Shown: positions 7,993 to 16,707 of the stretch, in pieces
Layout: each line of letters opens with the position of its first letter
Numbering within the stretch: position 1 is the first letter of the stretch
Notes under the pieces: generated by a model
What the model saw: the letters and a program-made list of their open reading frames with translations, nothing else
What the model was told of the DNA's origin: nothing
Database searches by the model: none
Made by a program: the position numbers and the translations under genes
From: CAUPWF01 sp964367685
Lineage (GTDB): Bacteria; Bacillota; Clostridia; Lachnospirales; Lachnospiraceae
Direction of reading: 5' to 3'
Assembly (NCBI GenBank): GCA_964367685.1
Contig: CAYIYM010000030.1
Location: 1-23,263 of the forward strand
DNA: 23,263 bases

Positions 7993-8026
7993 GTTGGAAT
8001 ACTTAAATTAAAATAAGTGTTCCAAC
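7993..8026 (+). other. Intergenic hairpin between transporter and enzyme genes
   Basis: GTTGGAATACTTA (7993-8005) pairs with TAAGTGTTCCAAC (8014-8026): a 13-bp stem with one U-G pair and an 8-nt loop. What follows is AAAAAGAAAGG rather than a T-run, so it is not a terminator in the direction of the operon. It may be an mRNA processing or stabilising element that separates transporter and enzyme transcripts. Confidence 0.55.
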
Positions 8027-8050
8027 AAAAAGAAAGGTCAGGTTATTAGA

Positions 8051-10753
8051 TTGTATACATTAGATTATCGCGAATACTCAGCAAAAATACGTGAAGTGAG
8101 TGCAGAATCTTGCGTATTATTAAAAAATGAGAATACATTACCAATTCAAAAAGATGAGGTGATTTCTCTCTTTGGAAGATCCCAGATTGAAACATACTAT
8201 TGTGGAACGGGATCAGGTGGAATGGTCAATATTCCTTACCTAGTAAATTTGGTAGATGGATTATCGAGTAAAAGAAAAATCAATGAAGAATTATTAGAAT
8301 TACATAGAGAGTTTATAGAAAAAGCACCTTTTGATAGGGGGCAGGGATGGGCTCAAGAACCATTCTCACAAGTAGAATTTTCACTTACAGAAGAAATTGT
8401 AAAACAAGCACGAGCAAAATCAGACGTTGCAGTTATGATTATTGGTCGTTCAGCAGGAGAGGATAAAGATGTATTAGCAGAAGAAGGAAGTTTTTTTCTT
8501 TCAAAAATAGAAATAGCTAATATGAAATTGATTTGTCAGTATTTCGAGAAGGCAGTAGTACTCTTAAATGTTGGTGGAGTAATGGATATGTCTTTCGTAA
8601 ATGAAATAAAGCCTAGTGCAGTTATGTATGCATGGCATGGAGGAACAGAGAGTGGTTATGGTTATGCGGATGTACTTTGTGGAGATGTGAATCCATCAGG
8701 TGCACTTCCAGATGCAATTGCCTATTCATTAGATGACTATCCATCTAGTAATAATTTTGGGAATAAAACAAATAATGTTTATCAAGAAGATATATTTGTT
8801 GGATATAGATATTTTGAAACCTTTGCGAAGGAAAAGATGATGTACCCGTTTGGATACTCGTTATCGTATACAGATTTTTCCCTAGATGTAAAGGATATGC
8901 AATATGATGGTCATACAGTGACTTTAAAAGCAACGATTACAAATACAGGAAGTGTAAAAGGAAAAAAAGCAATTCAAATATATGCCACAGCACCAATGGA
9001 TCAATTATACAAGGCCAAAAAGAGTTTGTGCGCATTTGCAAAAAGTAATGAATTAATGCCGAATGAAAGTCAAGAGTTAGTATTTTCAATTTCAAATAGA
9101 GATTTCTCAAGCTTCCATGAAGAAAAATCCGCATTCGTTTTAGAAAAAGGAAATTACAGTTTTCATATTGGATTTGACTCATCAAACACAGAAGTTGCAG
9201 GTGAGTTCACTATCTCCAATGAAATACTGGTAGAGCAGTCAATTGAAGCAATGGCACCAATTGATTCCTTCGAGAGAATGACAAGTGAAATCGAAGATGG
9301 TACTTATAAAATGGTATTGAAACCAGTTCCACTTAGAACCTATGACATCAAAGATAGAATTGAAGCTGAGCGCCAGATTTCAAAGGTGAAAACAAATTAT
9401 GGATATACATTCGATATGGTGAAAAGTGGAGAAATTACAGTTAGTGATTTTGTAAATGATTTATCAGACATGGATTTGATTCATATGACAAGAGGAGAAG
9501 GAATGTGTTCACCAAAGGTGACTGCAGGAACGGCAGGTGCTATAGGTGGCGTAACAGAAGAACTTCACTCAGTGAGAAAAATCCCAGTGGCTTGTTGTTC
9601 AGATGGACCATCAGGTATTCGCATGGATTGTGGAACTATGGCAATGAGTATTCCAAATGGGACGGCACTTGCATCGACATTTAATACAACTCTAAATGAA
9701 GAATTATTCCATTTTGTTGCAAAAGAAATGGTGAAAAATAAAGTGGATACATTGTTAGGTCCAGGAATGAATATTCACAGAAGTCCATTGTGCGGACGGA
9801 ATTTTGAATATTTTTCAGAAGATCCGTATCTCACAGGTAAGATGGCAGTAGCCCAAATCAAGGTTATGAATCAATATAATGTAACAGGAACAATTAAACA
9901 CCTTGCTTTGAATAATCAGGAATATGAGCGAAAACTTGTAAATGCAACTGTTTCTGAGAGAGCAATTCGAGAAATTTATTTGCGCGGATTTGAAATGGCA
10001 GTTAGAGAAGGTGGCGCTTATTCCATCATGACGTCATATAATCCAATTAATCAATTAGCCGCAGCAAGCAATTTCGATATGAACACCACATTACTAAGAA
10101 AAGAGTGGGGATTCGATGGCATTGTTATGACAGATTGGTGGGCGACAATGAATAAAGAACGAGAGTTGGCAAAAATGGAAAATTCTAGTGACATGATTGT
10201 CTCTCAAAATGATTTATACATGGTTACATCTTCCGCAAAAGATAACACAACCAATGATAATAGTGAAGAAGAACTTGCAAATGGATACCTAACAAGATTT
10301 GAGTTACTTAGAACAGGAGAAAATATTATTCGTACTCTATTGAAATTTAACTGTAGCAAAGAGAGTACAGAAGTAAAATGTTTGCATGTTCCTGAAAATA
10401 AAAATATAGAATTAAATGAAGTAGGCACATTCTTAGTTGAAAATACACAACAAATTGATTGTTCGAATTTTAAGACAGATAGAGGAACATCGAATCGTTT
10501 TAATTTGGCAATGACAGAAAATGGTAGATATGCCATTGATTTTGAATTGTTCGCAGATGCCAAAGAATTAGCGCAAGTACCGATGACTGTTATTGTAAAT
10601 AGTTCGAATTTAGGAACCATTACGTTAAAAGGGCAAACATCAAATTCATATCATGTAGAATTTGACATGTATGCGAGCATCAATGTGTATGTAGAATTAT
10701 TTTTTGGAGAAACGGGGATGGTAATTCAATCAATTGAGGTTAACAAAATATAA
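8051..10753 (+). CDS. Glycoside hydrolase family 3 enzyme with reversed domain order (probable intracellular beta-glycosidase)
   Basis: A 900-residue protein without a signal peptide. Its domains run opposite to most GH3 enzymes. Residues ~14-220 are the GH3 C-terminal alpha/beta domain (ESCVLLKNENTLPI; IIGRSAGEDKD, whose Glu137 is an acid/base candidate; DVNPSGALPDAI). A fibronectin-III-like domain follows at ~260-370 (YPFGYSLSYTDFSL). The catalytic (beta/alpha)8 barrel is only at ~460-720: SDGPSGIRM, GPGMNIHRSPLCGRNFEYFSEDP, GTIKHLALNNQE, and nucleophile Asp695 in GIVMTDWW. Reversed GH3 enzymes are known from Butyrivibrio and Ruminococcus. About 180 further residues form a beta-rich tail of unknown role. 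TTG at 8051 is the start: AGG at 8040-8042 is 8 nt away, and no nearby ATG preserves the first domain. Confidence 0.9.
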   Translation: MYTLDYREYSAKIREVSAESCVLLKNENTLPIQKDEVISLFGRSQIETYYCGTGSGGMVNIPYLVNLVDGLSSKRKINEELLELHREFIEKAPFDRGQGWAQEPFSQVEFSLTEEIVKQARAKSDVAVMIIGRSAGEDKDVLAEEGSFFLSKIEIANMKLICQYFEKAVVLLNVGGVMDMSFVNEIKPSAVMYAWHGGTESGYGYADVLCGDVNPSGALPDAIAYSLDDYPSSNNFGNKTNNVYQEDIFVGYRYFETFAKEKMMYPFGYSLSYTDFSLDVKDMQYDGHTVTLKATITNTGSVKGKKAIQIYATAPMDQLYKAKKSLCAFAKSNELMPNESQELVFSISNRDFSSFHEEKSAFVLEKGNYSFHIGFDSSNTEVAGEFTISNEILVEQSIEAMAPIDSFERMTSEIEDGTYKMVLKPVPLRTYDIKDRIEAERQISKVKTNYGYTFDMVKSGEITVSDFVNDLSDMDLIHMTRGEGMCSPKVTAGTAGAIGGVTEELHSVRKIPVACCSDGPSGIRMDCGTMAMSIPNGTALASTFNTTLNEELFHFVAKEMVKNKVDTLLGPGMNIHRSPLCGRNFEYFSEDPYLTGKMAVAQIKVMNQYNVTGTIKHLALNNQEYERKLVNATVSERAIREIYLRGFEMAVREGGAYSIMTSYNPINQLAAASNFDMNTTLLRKEWGFDGIVMTDWWATMNKERELAKMENSSDMIVSQNDLYMVTSSAKDNTTNDNSEEELANGYLTRFELLRTGENIIRTLLKFNCSKESTEVKCLHVPENKNIELNEVGTFLVENTQQIDCSNFKTDRGTSNRFNLAMTENGRYAIDFELFADAKELAQVPMTVIVNSSNLGTITLKGQTSNSYHVEFDMYASINVYVELFFGETGMVIQSIEVNKI

Positions 10754-10774
10754 TGGAATATAAGGGGATATGGA

Positions 10775-13700
10775 ATGTCTAATATAAGTAATTTCGTAAC
10801 AATAGACAATACAAAATATTATAAAATTAGTAATAGTGAAAAGTTAGCACCTTTTTTTATCCAAGTGCCATCTTCCAGCGATATATGGATTTTCCTCTCA
10901 TCGAATGGAGGAGTGACAGCAGGTAGAAAAAATGCAGAAGGAAATATTTTTCCGTATGACACAGATGATAAGCTGGGATTTGATTATGAAACAGGATCTA
11001 AAACATTAATAAAAATAAACAATCACTTATGGCAACCATTTGAGCAAAATGGAGTTCAAAAATACAATATTTCGAGAAATATTTATAAATCATATTATGC
11101 AAATAGTGTAATTATGGAAGAAGTGAACCATGATTTGAATCTTACTTACTCTTATAAATATGAGAGTAGTGAAAAATATGGGATGGTGAAAACATCAAAG
11201 ATTACTAATCAAGGAAAGGATAATGTAAAACTAGAAATCCTAGATGGATTAATGAACATTATGCCTTATGGAGTAAACCAAACATTGCAAGCCACAGGAT
11301 CTACCCTGGTGGATTCATACAAGGCAGCAGAATTAGTAGGAGAAAATCTTGCTGTATTTTCATTGACAACTCAAATTAATGATACGCCTCATCCAATTGA
11401 GATGCTAAAAGCGAATGTTGCATATCATACATCGGATTGTAAAAATGTTTATCTAAATCCAGCAGTAATTAAATTATTTGCAACAGGCCAAGAACTTAAC
11501 GTGGATAGAGAAAACTATGGCGGAAAATGTGGCTATTTCATTGTATATGAGCAAGAATTGGAGTGCAATGAAGCGCATTCATATTCATTTGTGTTAGATA
11601 ATGGATATGATCACATGAAAATAGCAGAAATCGAAGAAGTTGTTGTAACAGGTGATTATACAGACTTATATCAAGACATTGCAAAAGGCACAGAAGATAT
11701 CATTGCTATTGTAGAGAAGGCTGATGGAATTCAAAAATCAGGAGATGAAATCGCTTGTGCAGCACATTACTTGAATACACTCTATAATTGTATGCGAGGT
11801 GGAATTTTTGAAGCTGGTTACTCATTTGATTTTGAAGATTTCTATAAATTTATAAGTGTTAGAAATAAAGCTTCAGTAAAAAATCTAGAATTATTAGCAA
11901 AAATTAAAGAATGCAAAGATGTGAATGAATTAAAACTTGTAGCAAAAGAAGATGATGTATTATATCGATTGGCACTTGAATATATGCCATTATCATTTTC
12001 AAGAAGACATGGAGATCCATCAAGGCCGTGGAATAAATTCAATATCACCATTAAAGATGAAGAAGGAAACAAAACAATCAATTATGAGGGGAACTGGAGA
12101 GATATATTCCAGAACTGGGAAGCATTAGCACTTTCTTATCCTTCATACTTTGAAAACATGGTTGCGAAATTTGTCAATGCATCTACATTTGACGGATATA
12201 ATCCATATAGAATCAATACACAAGGGATTGATTGGGAGAAACCAGAACCAGAAAATCCATTTAGTGGACTAGGCTATTGGGGAGATCATCAAATCATATA
12301 TTTACTACGATTGTTGCAAGGATTGAAGAACCATTTCCCGACAAAATTAAAGGAAATGCTTTCGCTTGAAATATTCAGTTATGCAAATGTGCCTTATGTT
12401 ATTTCGGATTATAATAAAATCTTAGAAGATAGTAAAAGTACAATTTACTTCGATTTCGAGAAAGATGAGGAAATTGAATCCATAGTTTCAGAAATGGGAT
12501 CAGATGGAAGACTGCTCCTTGATAATAGTGATGTAATTACAGTATCTCTTGGTGAAAAATTAATGGTACCGGTATTATCTAAAATCTCAAATTTATTAGC
12601 TGGTGGTGGAATTTGGATGAATACACAACGTCCCGAGTGGAATGATGCTAATAATGCAATTGTAGGCATTGGTCTTTCTATGGTCACAACTTACCACGTA
12701 AGTGCATACTTAGATTTCTTGTTGGAGACATTTAAAGATGGAGCGAATAGTTATCAAGTAAGCGAGGCAGTTGTAACTTGGTTAACAGAAAGTAAATCAA
12801 TTCTTTCTAGATATGAAAACAACTATAAGGGAAATGAGAAATCCATGTTAGACGAGATGGGAAATACCTTCTCGGCTTACCGTACTAAGGTGTATGCAAA
12901 TGGAATTGGCAGTAAAGTCGTTGTTGACAAGACAGAGTTTATTGGTTGGTTATTATCAGCGAAAAAAGCAGTTGATTACACGATTCAGCAAAATAAAGGG
13001 GATGTATATGCAAGCTACAATCTGTTAAAGGATGATTTCACATGTGAACCAATGAAACCAATGCTAGAAGGGCAATCAGCAGCTATTGGAAGTGGATTCT
13101 TATCAGCAAAGGAAGTGTGTGATTTAGTAGGGACAATCAAGAAAGATTTGTACAGCGAGAAGTTGAGATGCCATACATTATATCCAGTTGTGAAAACAAA
13201 AAGATTCTTTGATAAAAACTGTATTACATTACCTATAAAACCGATTGAAGGCATTGTGATACAAGATGTAAAAGGAAGGCTTCACTTCCATCCATCTTTG
13301 AAAACAGAAGAGCTTTTACTAGAGAAGTGTAATGAATTACGTATTCCAGAAGAAACAGTACTTCAATTAGTAGATGAATATGAAAAATTATTTTCGCATA
13401 AGAAATTCAATGGTAGAAGTGAGGTAATGTATAAATTTGAAGGGATTGGCTGTGCTTACTGGCATCAAAATGCGAAGTTTACACTTGCAATCTTAGAAAC
13501 TGCTCAAAAAGCAAAAGAAAATGGCGAAGACATTACAGAAATATATAAAGTCTACAATGAGATTCTCCAAGGCTTCATTTATAGGAAAACTCCATCTGAA
13601 TGCGGTGCTATTCCAATCGAACCATATTCACATACATCATACTCTGGTAAGAGTGAACAGCCAGGGATGACAGGTCAAGTAAAAGAGTCTATTATTATGA

Positions 13701-13972
13701 GACGTGGTGAATTGGGAGTCAGAGTAAAAGAGGGGGTAATTTCTTTTGATCCATCTTTCTTACGACAAGCAGAATTTGATGAGAATGGAGAAGTGTCATT
13801 TGCACTTTGTGGAATACCTGTATGGTATAAAAAATCAGATACTGAAAAAATGATTATATCATTTAATAATGGTGAACAATATGAATCTTCTAATTATGTG
13901 ATTGACTTTGAAACAAGTAAGAGCATTTTCGAAAGAGAAGATGTAGTGAAATCTATTGTGATTTCTATATAG
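10775..13972 (+). CDS. Large GH94/GH149/GH161-like protein (putative glycoside phosphorylase or relative)
   Basis: A 1065-residue cytoplasmic protein starting 21 nt after the GH3 gene. Residues ~1-300 look like the N-terminal beta-sandwich of clan GH-Q phosphorylases (DIWIFLSSNGGVTAGRKN; NHLWQPFEQNG). An alpha-helical barrel region follows with motifs resembling GH94: WRDIFQNWEAL (441-451) recalls RDxxQD, YWGDHQIIYLL (501-511) recalls the SDDLLWL segment, and RPEWNDANNAIVGIG (from Arg619) recalls the ADWND catalytic loop, with Glu621 where GH94 has Asp. The end, MTGQVKESIIMRRGELGV and later FDPSFL, parallels the GH94 tail TAGW...LLG. The phosphate-binding loop is not clearly conserved, so phosphorolysis is unproven. 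Length fits GH149/GH161 better than GH94. Most likely it acts on the same imported oligosaccharide as the GH3 enzyme. Confidence 0.6.
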   Translation: MSNISNFVTIDNTKYYKISNSEKLAPFFIQVPSSSDIWIFLSSNGGVTAGRKNAEGNIFPYDTDDKLGFDYETGSKTLIKINNHLWQPFEQNGVQKYNISRNIYKSYYANSVIMEEVNHDLNLTYSYKYESSEKYGMVKTSKITNQGKDNVKLEILDGLMNIMPYGVNQTLQATGSTLVDSYKAAELVGENLAVFSLTTQINDTPHPIEMLKANVAYHTSDCKNVYLNPAVIKLFATGQELNVDRENYGGKCGYFIVYEQELECNEAHSYSFVLDNGYDHMKIAEIEEVVVTGDYTDLYQDIAKGTEDIIAIVEKADGIQKSGDEIACAAHYLNTLYNCMRGGIFEAGYSFDFEDFYKFISVRNKASVKNLELLAKIKECKDVNELKLVAKEDDVLYRLALEYMPLSFSRRHGDPSRPWNKFNITIKDEEGNKTINYEGNWRDIFQNWEALALSYPSYFENMVAKFVNASTFDGYNPYRINTQGIDWEKPEPENPFSGLGYWGDHQIIYLLRLLQGLKNHFPTKLKEMLSLEIFSYANVPYVISDYNKILEDSKSTIYFDFEKDEEIESIVSEMGSDGRLLLDNSDVITVSLGEKLMVPVLSKISNLLAGGGIWMNTQRPEWNDANNAIVGIGLSMVTTYHVSAYLDFLLETFKDGANSYQVSEAVVTWLTESKSILSRYENNYKGNEKSMLDEMGNTFSAYRTKVYANGIGSKVVVDKTEFIGWLLSAKKAVDYTIQQNKGDVYASYNLLKDDFTCEPMKPMLEGQSAAIGSGFLSAKEVCDLVGTIKKDLYSEKLRCHTLYPVVKTKRFFDKNCITLPIKPIEGIVIQDVKGRLHFHPSLKTEELLLEKCNELRIPEETVLQLVDEYEKLFSHKKFNGRSEVMYKFEGIGCAYWHQNAKFTLAILETAQKAKENGEDITEIYKVYNEILQGFIYRKTPSECGAIPIEPYSHTSYSGKSEQPGMTGQVKESIIMRRGELGVRVKEGVISFDPSFLRQAEFDENGEVSFALCGIPVWYKKSDTEKMIISFNNGEQYESSNYVIDFETSKSIFEREDVVKSIVISI

Positions 13973-14022
13973 TAGTATAGAAAATCACAGCAAAATAGAA
14001 TCTGAAAACGGAAAAACACTAG

Positions 14023-14068
14023 AAAAGATACTAGGGAGCAATAATGAATTGCTCTTTAGTATCTTTTT
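14023..14068. terminator. Bidirectional terminator between the catabolic locus and the Mrp operon
   Basis: GAGCAAT (14036-14042) pairs with ATTGCTC (14048-14054) around a 5-nt loop, and the stem continues outward through two G-U pairs into AAAAGATACTA (14023-14033) against TAGTATCTTTT (14057-14067). T-runs follow on both strands (TTTTT on plus, TTTTCT on minus). On the minus strand the two G-U pairs become mismatches, giving an internal loop. It overlaps the stop codon of the minus-strand mrpD gene. Confidence 0.85.
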
Positions 14069-15644
14069 ATAATATATAGACCATAATAAGTAAAAACGTA
14101 CCACCGACACATAATACAACTGTGTTGAAATTAGTGGTAAAGTCAATTCCAGATTTAAGACGAGTATTGTTACTTAGTATCTTTCGATAAAGGAGTTCAG
14201 CGAAAAAGAAACTAGCGGCCCATATGAAAGTCTTGCTAATATAACCACTAATACCAATGTTAAGCGGAGTACCAATTATAAAAACTGAAAAAGGTTCTGC
14301 AAAAATTCCTGTAAGTAGGCAAAGGGCACTAAGAGTTAGTATCACTGTCGTAGACAGGAAATCGTAGGTAAAAGAAATCTTTTGTTTAGGGCCCAATAGA
14401 ACTCGTCCGAATTTTACAAAAGACAAAATAGTACCAAAATTAATGAGTGTAAATACTATGGTAGTAAGGCTAGTGTCTGTTTGTGCTAAAAAGTACTTGG
14501 AAATGCTTCCATTAAAGAAGGGTGCACCTGTAATTCCTAAAATCCCGCTTGCAATAGCTACCCCTACAAGTGGAAGAGTTTTCATGACACCGCGAATTTT
14601 ATATATGTTGCGGGTTCCATACTTTTTGATGAGAATACCTGCTGCAAGGAAGAGCAAGGATTTAAAAATCGCGTGGTTTATAATATGTAAGACTGCACCT
14701 GTTACAACTTTTTCGCTTGGAGTAGAAAGCCCAGCAACGATCAATCCAATCTGTGAAATCGTATGATAGGCAAGGATGAGTTTTATATCGCTTTGGCAGA
14801 TGGCCATTATAATTCCGAGTAGGGACGTAATTACACCCATCCAAAAAAACAATTCGCCCACAGGGAAGAGTTCTGAGAAGATTTCCTTCATACGCATAAA
14901 AAGATAGATACCACTCTTTACATAAATACCAGAAAGAATGGCGGACACAGCGGTAGGAGCGCCGGGCGTCCCATGAGCAAGAGGAAGCCAAAAATGCATA
15001 GGGAATAAAGCACATTTTAAAAGAGTACCTGTCATCAGAAGTGCGAAGGCGAGACTGAGTTCCTGAGCGGAGCGGGTATGTATCAAATTGGCAATGCTGT
15101 CTAAATCAAGAACTCCTAATTGGCGATAAATCATCCCGATTCCCAATAAAAAGAATAACATACCTACTATATTGATTAATAGATATACAAGCCCGTCATA
15201 AATGGAACGACTTTCTCTTTTAAACATAATCAATATAGCACAAACAATAGCGGAAACCTCGATGGCTACATAGATATTGAAGAGATCTTGAGAGAGGAAA
15301 ATCAACATTACAAGTCCTTCAAGTACTGTAAATAGAAAAGAAAATAACTTATCTGTTCGTTCTCTAACACTAGTATACAAAAACATGCATAAAAATAAAA
15401 ACGAAACCAATACTAAAAAGACGCTTGCAGTTTCATCACAATATAAAGTGATTCCTAGAAAGTTATCATTCGACTTTGTTGTTAATATTTCTCCAAGAAA
15501 GCGGACACGATAAAAAATATTTAATGTAAATATAAACACAGCAACGTAAACGAATGCAGTAAGTGTAACTGTGATTTTATGGGGAATCAAATATAAAAAT
15601 AGGGAGGTAAATATGGGGAGTATAACAATCAAATATAGTTCCAT
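14067..15644 (-). CDS. mrpD: Mrp-type Na+/H+ antiporter subunit D (MnhD/MrpD)
   Basis: A 525-residue, highly hydrophobic protein of the NuoL/M/N proton-channel family. Key charged residues sit where expected: Glu129 in NIYVAIEVSAI (helix 5), Lys210 in GTLLKCALFPMHFWLPLAH (helix 7), Lys243 in GIYVKSGIY (helix 8), plus SDIKLILAYHTISQIG and NHAIFKSLLFLAAG, the discontinuous-helix region and its Lys. It is the last gene of the seven-gene operon and the only antiporter-like large subunit, because no full MrpA is encoded. Its ATG overlaps the stop of mrpC (TAATG) with CAGGAG upstream. In Mrp complexes this subunit carries protons or cations across the membrane. Archaeal MbhH is the equivalent protein in membrane-bound hydrogenase. 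Confidence 0.92.
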   Translation of the reverse strand: MELYLIVILPIFTSLFLYLIPHKITVTLTAFVYVAVFIFTLNIFYRVRFLGEILTTKSNDNFLGITLYCDETASVFLVLVSFLFLCMFLYTSVRERTDKLFSFLFTVLEGLVMLIFLSQDLFNIYVAIEVSAIVCAILIMFKRESRSIYDGLVYLLINIVGMLFFLLGIGMIYRQLGVLDLDSIANLIHTRSAQELSLAFALLMTGTLLKCALFPMHFWLPLAHGTPGAPTAVSAILSGIYVKSGIYLFMRMKEIFSELFPVGELFFWMGVITSLLGIIMAICQSDIKLILAYHTISQIGLIVAGLSTPSEKVVTGAVLHIINHAIFKSLLFLAAGILIKKYGTRNIYKIRGVMKTLPLVGVAIASGILGITGAPFFNGSISKYFLAQTDTSLTTIVFTLINFGTILSFVKFGRVLLGPKQKISFTYDFLSTTVILTLSALCLLTGIFAEPFSVFIIGTPLNIGISGYISKTFIWAASFFFAELLYRKILSNNTRLKSGIDFTTNFNTVVLCVGGTFLLIMVYIL

Positions 15645-16003
15645 TAATTCTCCTGTTCTTTCTTTCTGATTTTATGTACTTTTTTCCAATTTGTTGATCC
15701 GTATCTGTGAAATAAGGCAGAGAACATCATCAGTGTAACCGCAGTAACTGCAACACCAATTATAATTGCTGTAATCATTAAGGCCTGAGGTACAGGGTCA
15801 GCGGTTGTAGATTGCGTCATTTCTACACCGATAGGAGGTTCCATGGATAACTGATAACGGATTCCGAGGAAAAAGGTGATAATTCCAATATCCATGATAC
15901 CAAGAGAAAGTATAGACTTAACAATATTACGACGTGCAATTAAACCATAAAATCCAATTACAAATAATAAAAGTCCTGTAATTTCAACAATATTAAATGC
16001 CAT
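15644..16003 (-). CDS. mrpC: Mrp antiporter subunit C (MnhC/MrpC, NuoK-like)
   Basis: A 119-residue protein with three predicted membrane helices, the normal size and layout for MrpC. The first helix (EITGLLLFVIGFYGLIARRN) and the third (DPVPQALMITAIIIGVAVTA, with the invariant PQALxxTAIVI pattern) are diagnostic. It overlaps the end of mrpB by 11 nt; GGAGG lies inside the mrpB coding sequence just upstream of the ATG. In the complex it sits between MrpB and MrpD and corresponds to NuoK of complex I. Confidence 0.92.
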   Translation of the reverse strand: MAFNIVEITGLLLFVIGFYGLIARRNIVKSILSLGIMDIGIITFFLGIRYQLSMEPPIGVEMTQSTTADPVPQALMITAIIIGVAVTAVTLMMFSALFHRYGSTNWKKVHKIRKKEQEN

Positions 16004-16706
16004 GTTCTTCCTCCGTTCCTAGCGACATAAAGTGGAGATATATAAGTGATAAGCCTGAAAAGACTTTGACACCAATCAGAATGTTCATGAGTAATAAATA
16101 AATACGATGTTGGGTGTAATCCCAATCGAGGGAGTTGAGTAGGAAAAAAGCCCCTACGGCAAGGATACACACATACATAGATTTTTCTAGTATTGTAGCA
16201 ATTTGAATAGATATTAGATGTCGCCCCTCAGCAAAATGAGCGCTAATCACAATTGCAGCTAATATTGCGCCACCTTGAAAACCGCCTCCAGGTCCATCCA
16301 TCCCTGTAATTATTATATAACTTCCAAAAAGAGCAATTAGAAGATAAACAGGAGCGAGAGATCCAATCATAATCCTAGAAGAGGTATCCTTTCTTGGGAA
16401 TTTACGATGAATAGAGTTTTTATGTTTCTTTTCTACTGTAGCAAGTCGTGCAAATTGAGCGATTCCGATGACAGATACAAGTAGAAGAAGTGCTTCTAAT
16501 AAAGTGTCAAATAGTCGGTAATTTAGATAAACAGCAGCAACTAAATTCTCGGCGCCAGTTTCAATAAATCCACGAGAAAAAACTTCATCAAAGAGACGAG
16601 AGGGACCAGCATTTCCTTGTATGAAATAACCTTTAAAGAGAATATAGCCAAAAGGAAGCAGAAAAACCAATGTATAAATACGCCTATAGGAACGTAGTTT
16701 CTTCAT
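15993..16706 (-). CDS. mrpB: Mrp antiporter subunit B with an N-terminal MbhE/MrpA-tail-like extension
   Basis: The 237 residues exceed the ~140 of a typical MrpB. The C-terminal ~140 residues (from IMIGSLAPVYLLIALFG) are a clear MnhB domain with GMDGPGGGFQGGAILAA. The N-terminal ~95 residues hold two membrane helices and the stretch NLVAAVYLNYRLFDTLLEAL, which resembles the end of MrpA (VDFRGFDTLGE) and archaeal MbhE. The gene therefore fuses a piece of the usual MrpA C-terminus to MrpB. The ATG follows GAGGAGG, which overlaps the stop of the upstream DUF4040 gene. Confidence 0.88.
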   Translation of the reverse strand: MKKLRSYRRIYTLVFLLPFGYILFKGYFIQGNAGPSRLFDEVFSRGFIETGAENLVAAVYLNYRLFDTLLEALLLLVSVIGIAQFARLATVEKKHKNSIHRKFPRKDTSSRIMIGSLAPVYLLIALFGSYIIITGMDGPGGGFQGGAILAAIVISAHFAEGRHLISIQIATILEKSMYVCILAVGAFFLLNSLDWDYTQHRIYLLLMNILIGVKVFSGLSLIYLHFMSLGTEEEHGI

Positions 16707-16707
16707 G

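Noticed and set aside
13958..13988. Imperfect hairpin (GTGATTTCTATA / TATAGAAAATCAC) spanning the stop codon of the GH94-like gene
   Set aside because: One bulge and no T-run on either strand; the much stronger terminator at 14023-14068 accounts for termination.
14443..14766. Plus-strand open frame inside mrpD
   Set aside because: Antisense shadow of a well-supported membrane-protein gene, with no ribosome site.
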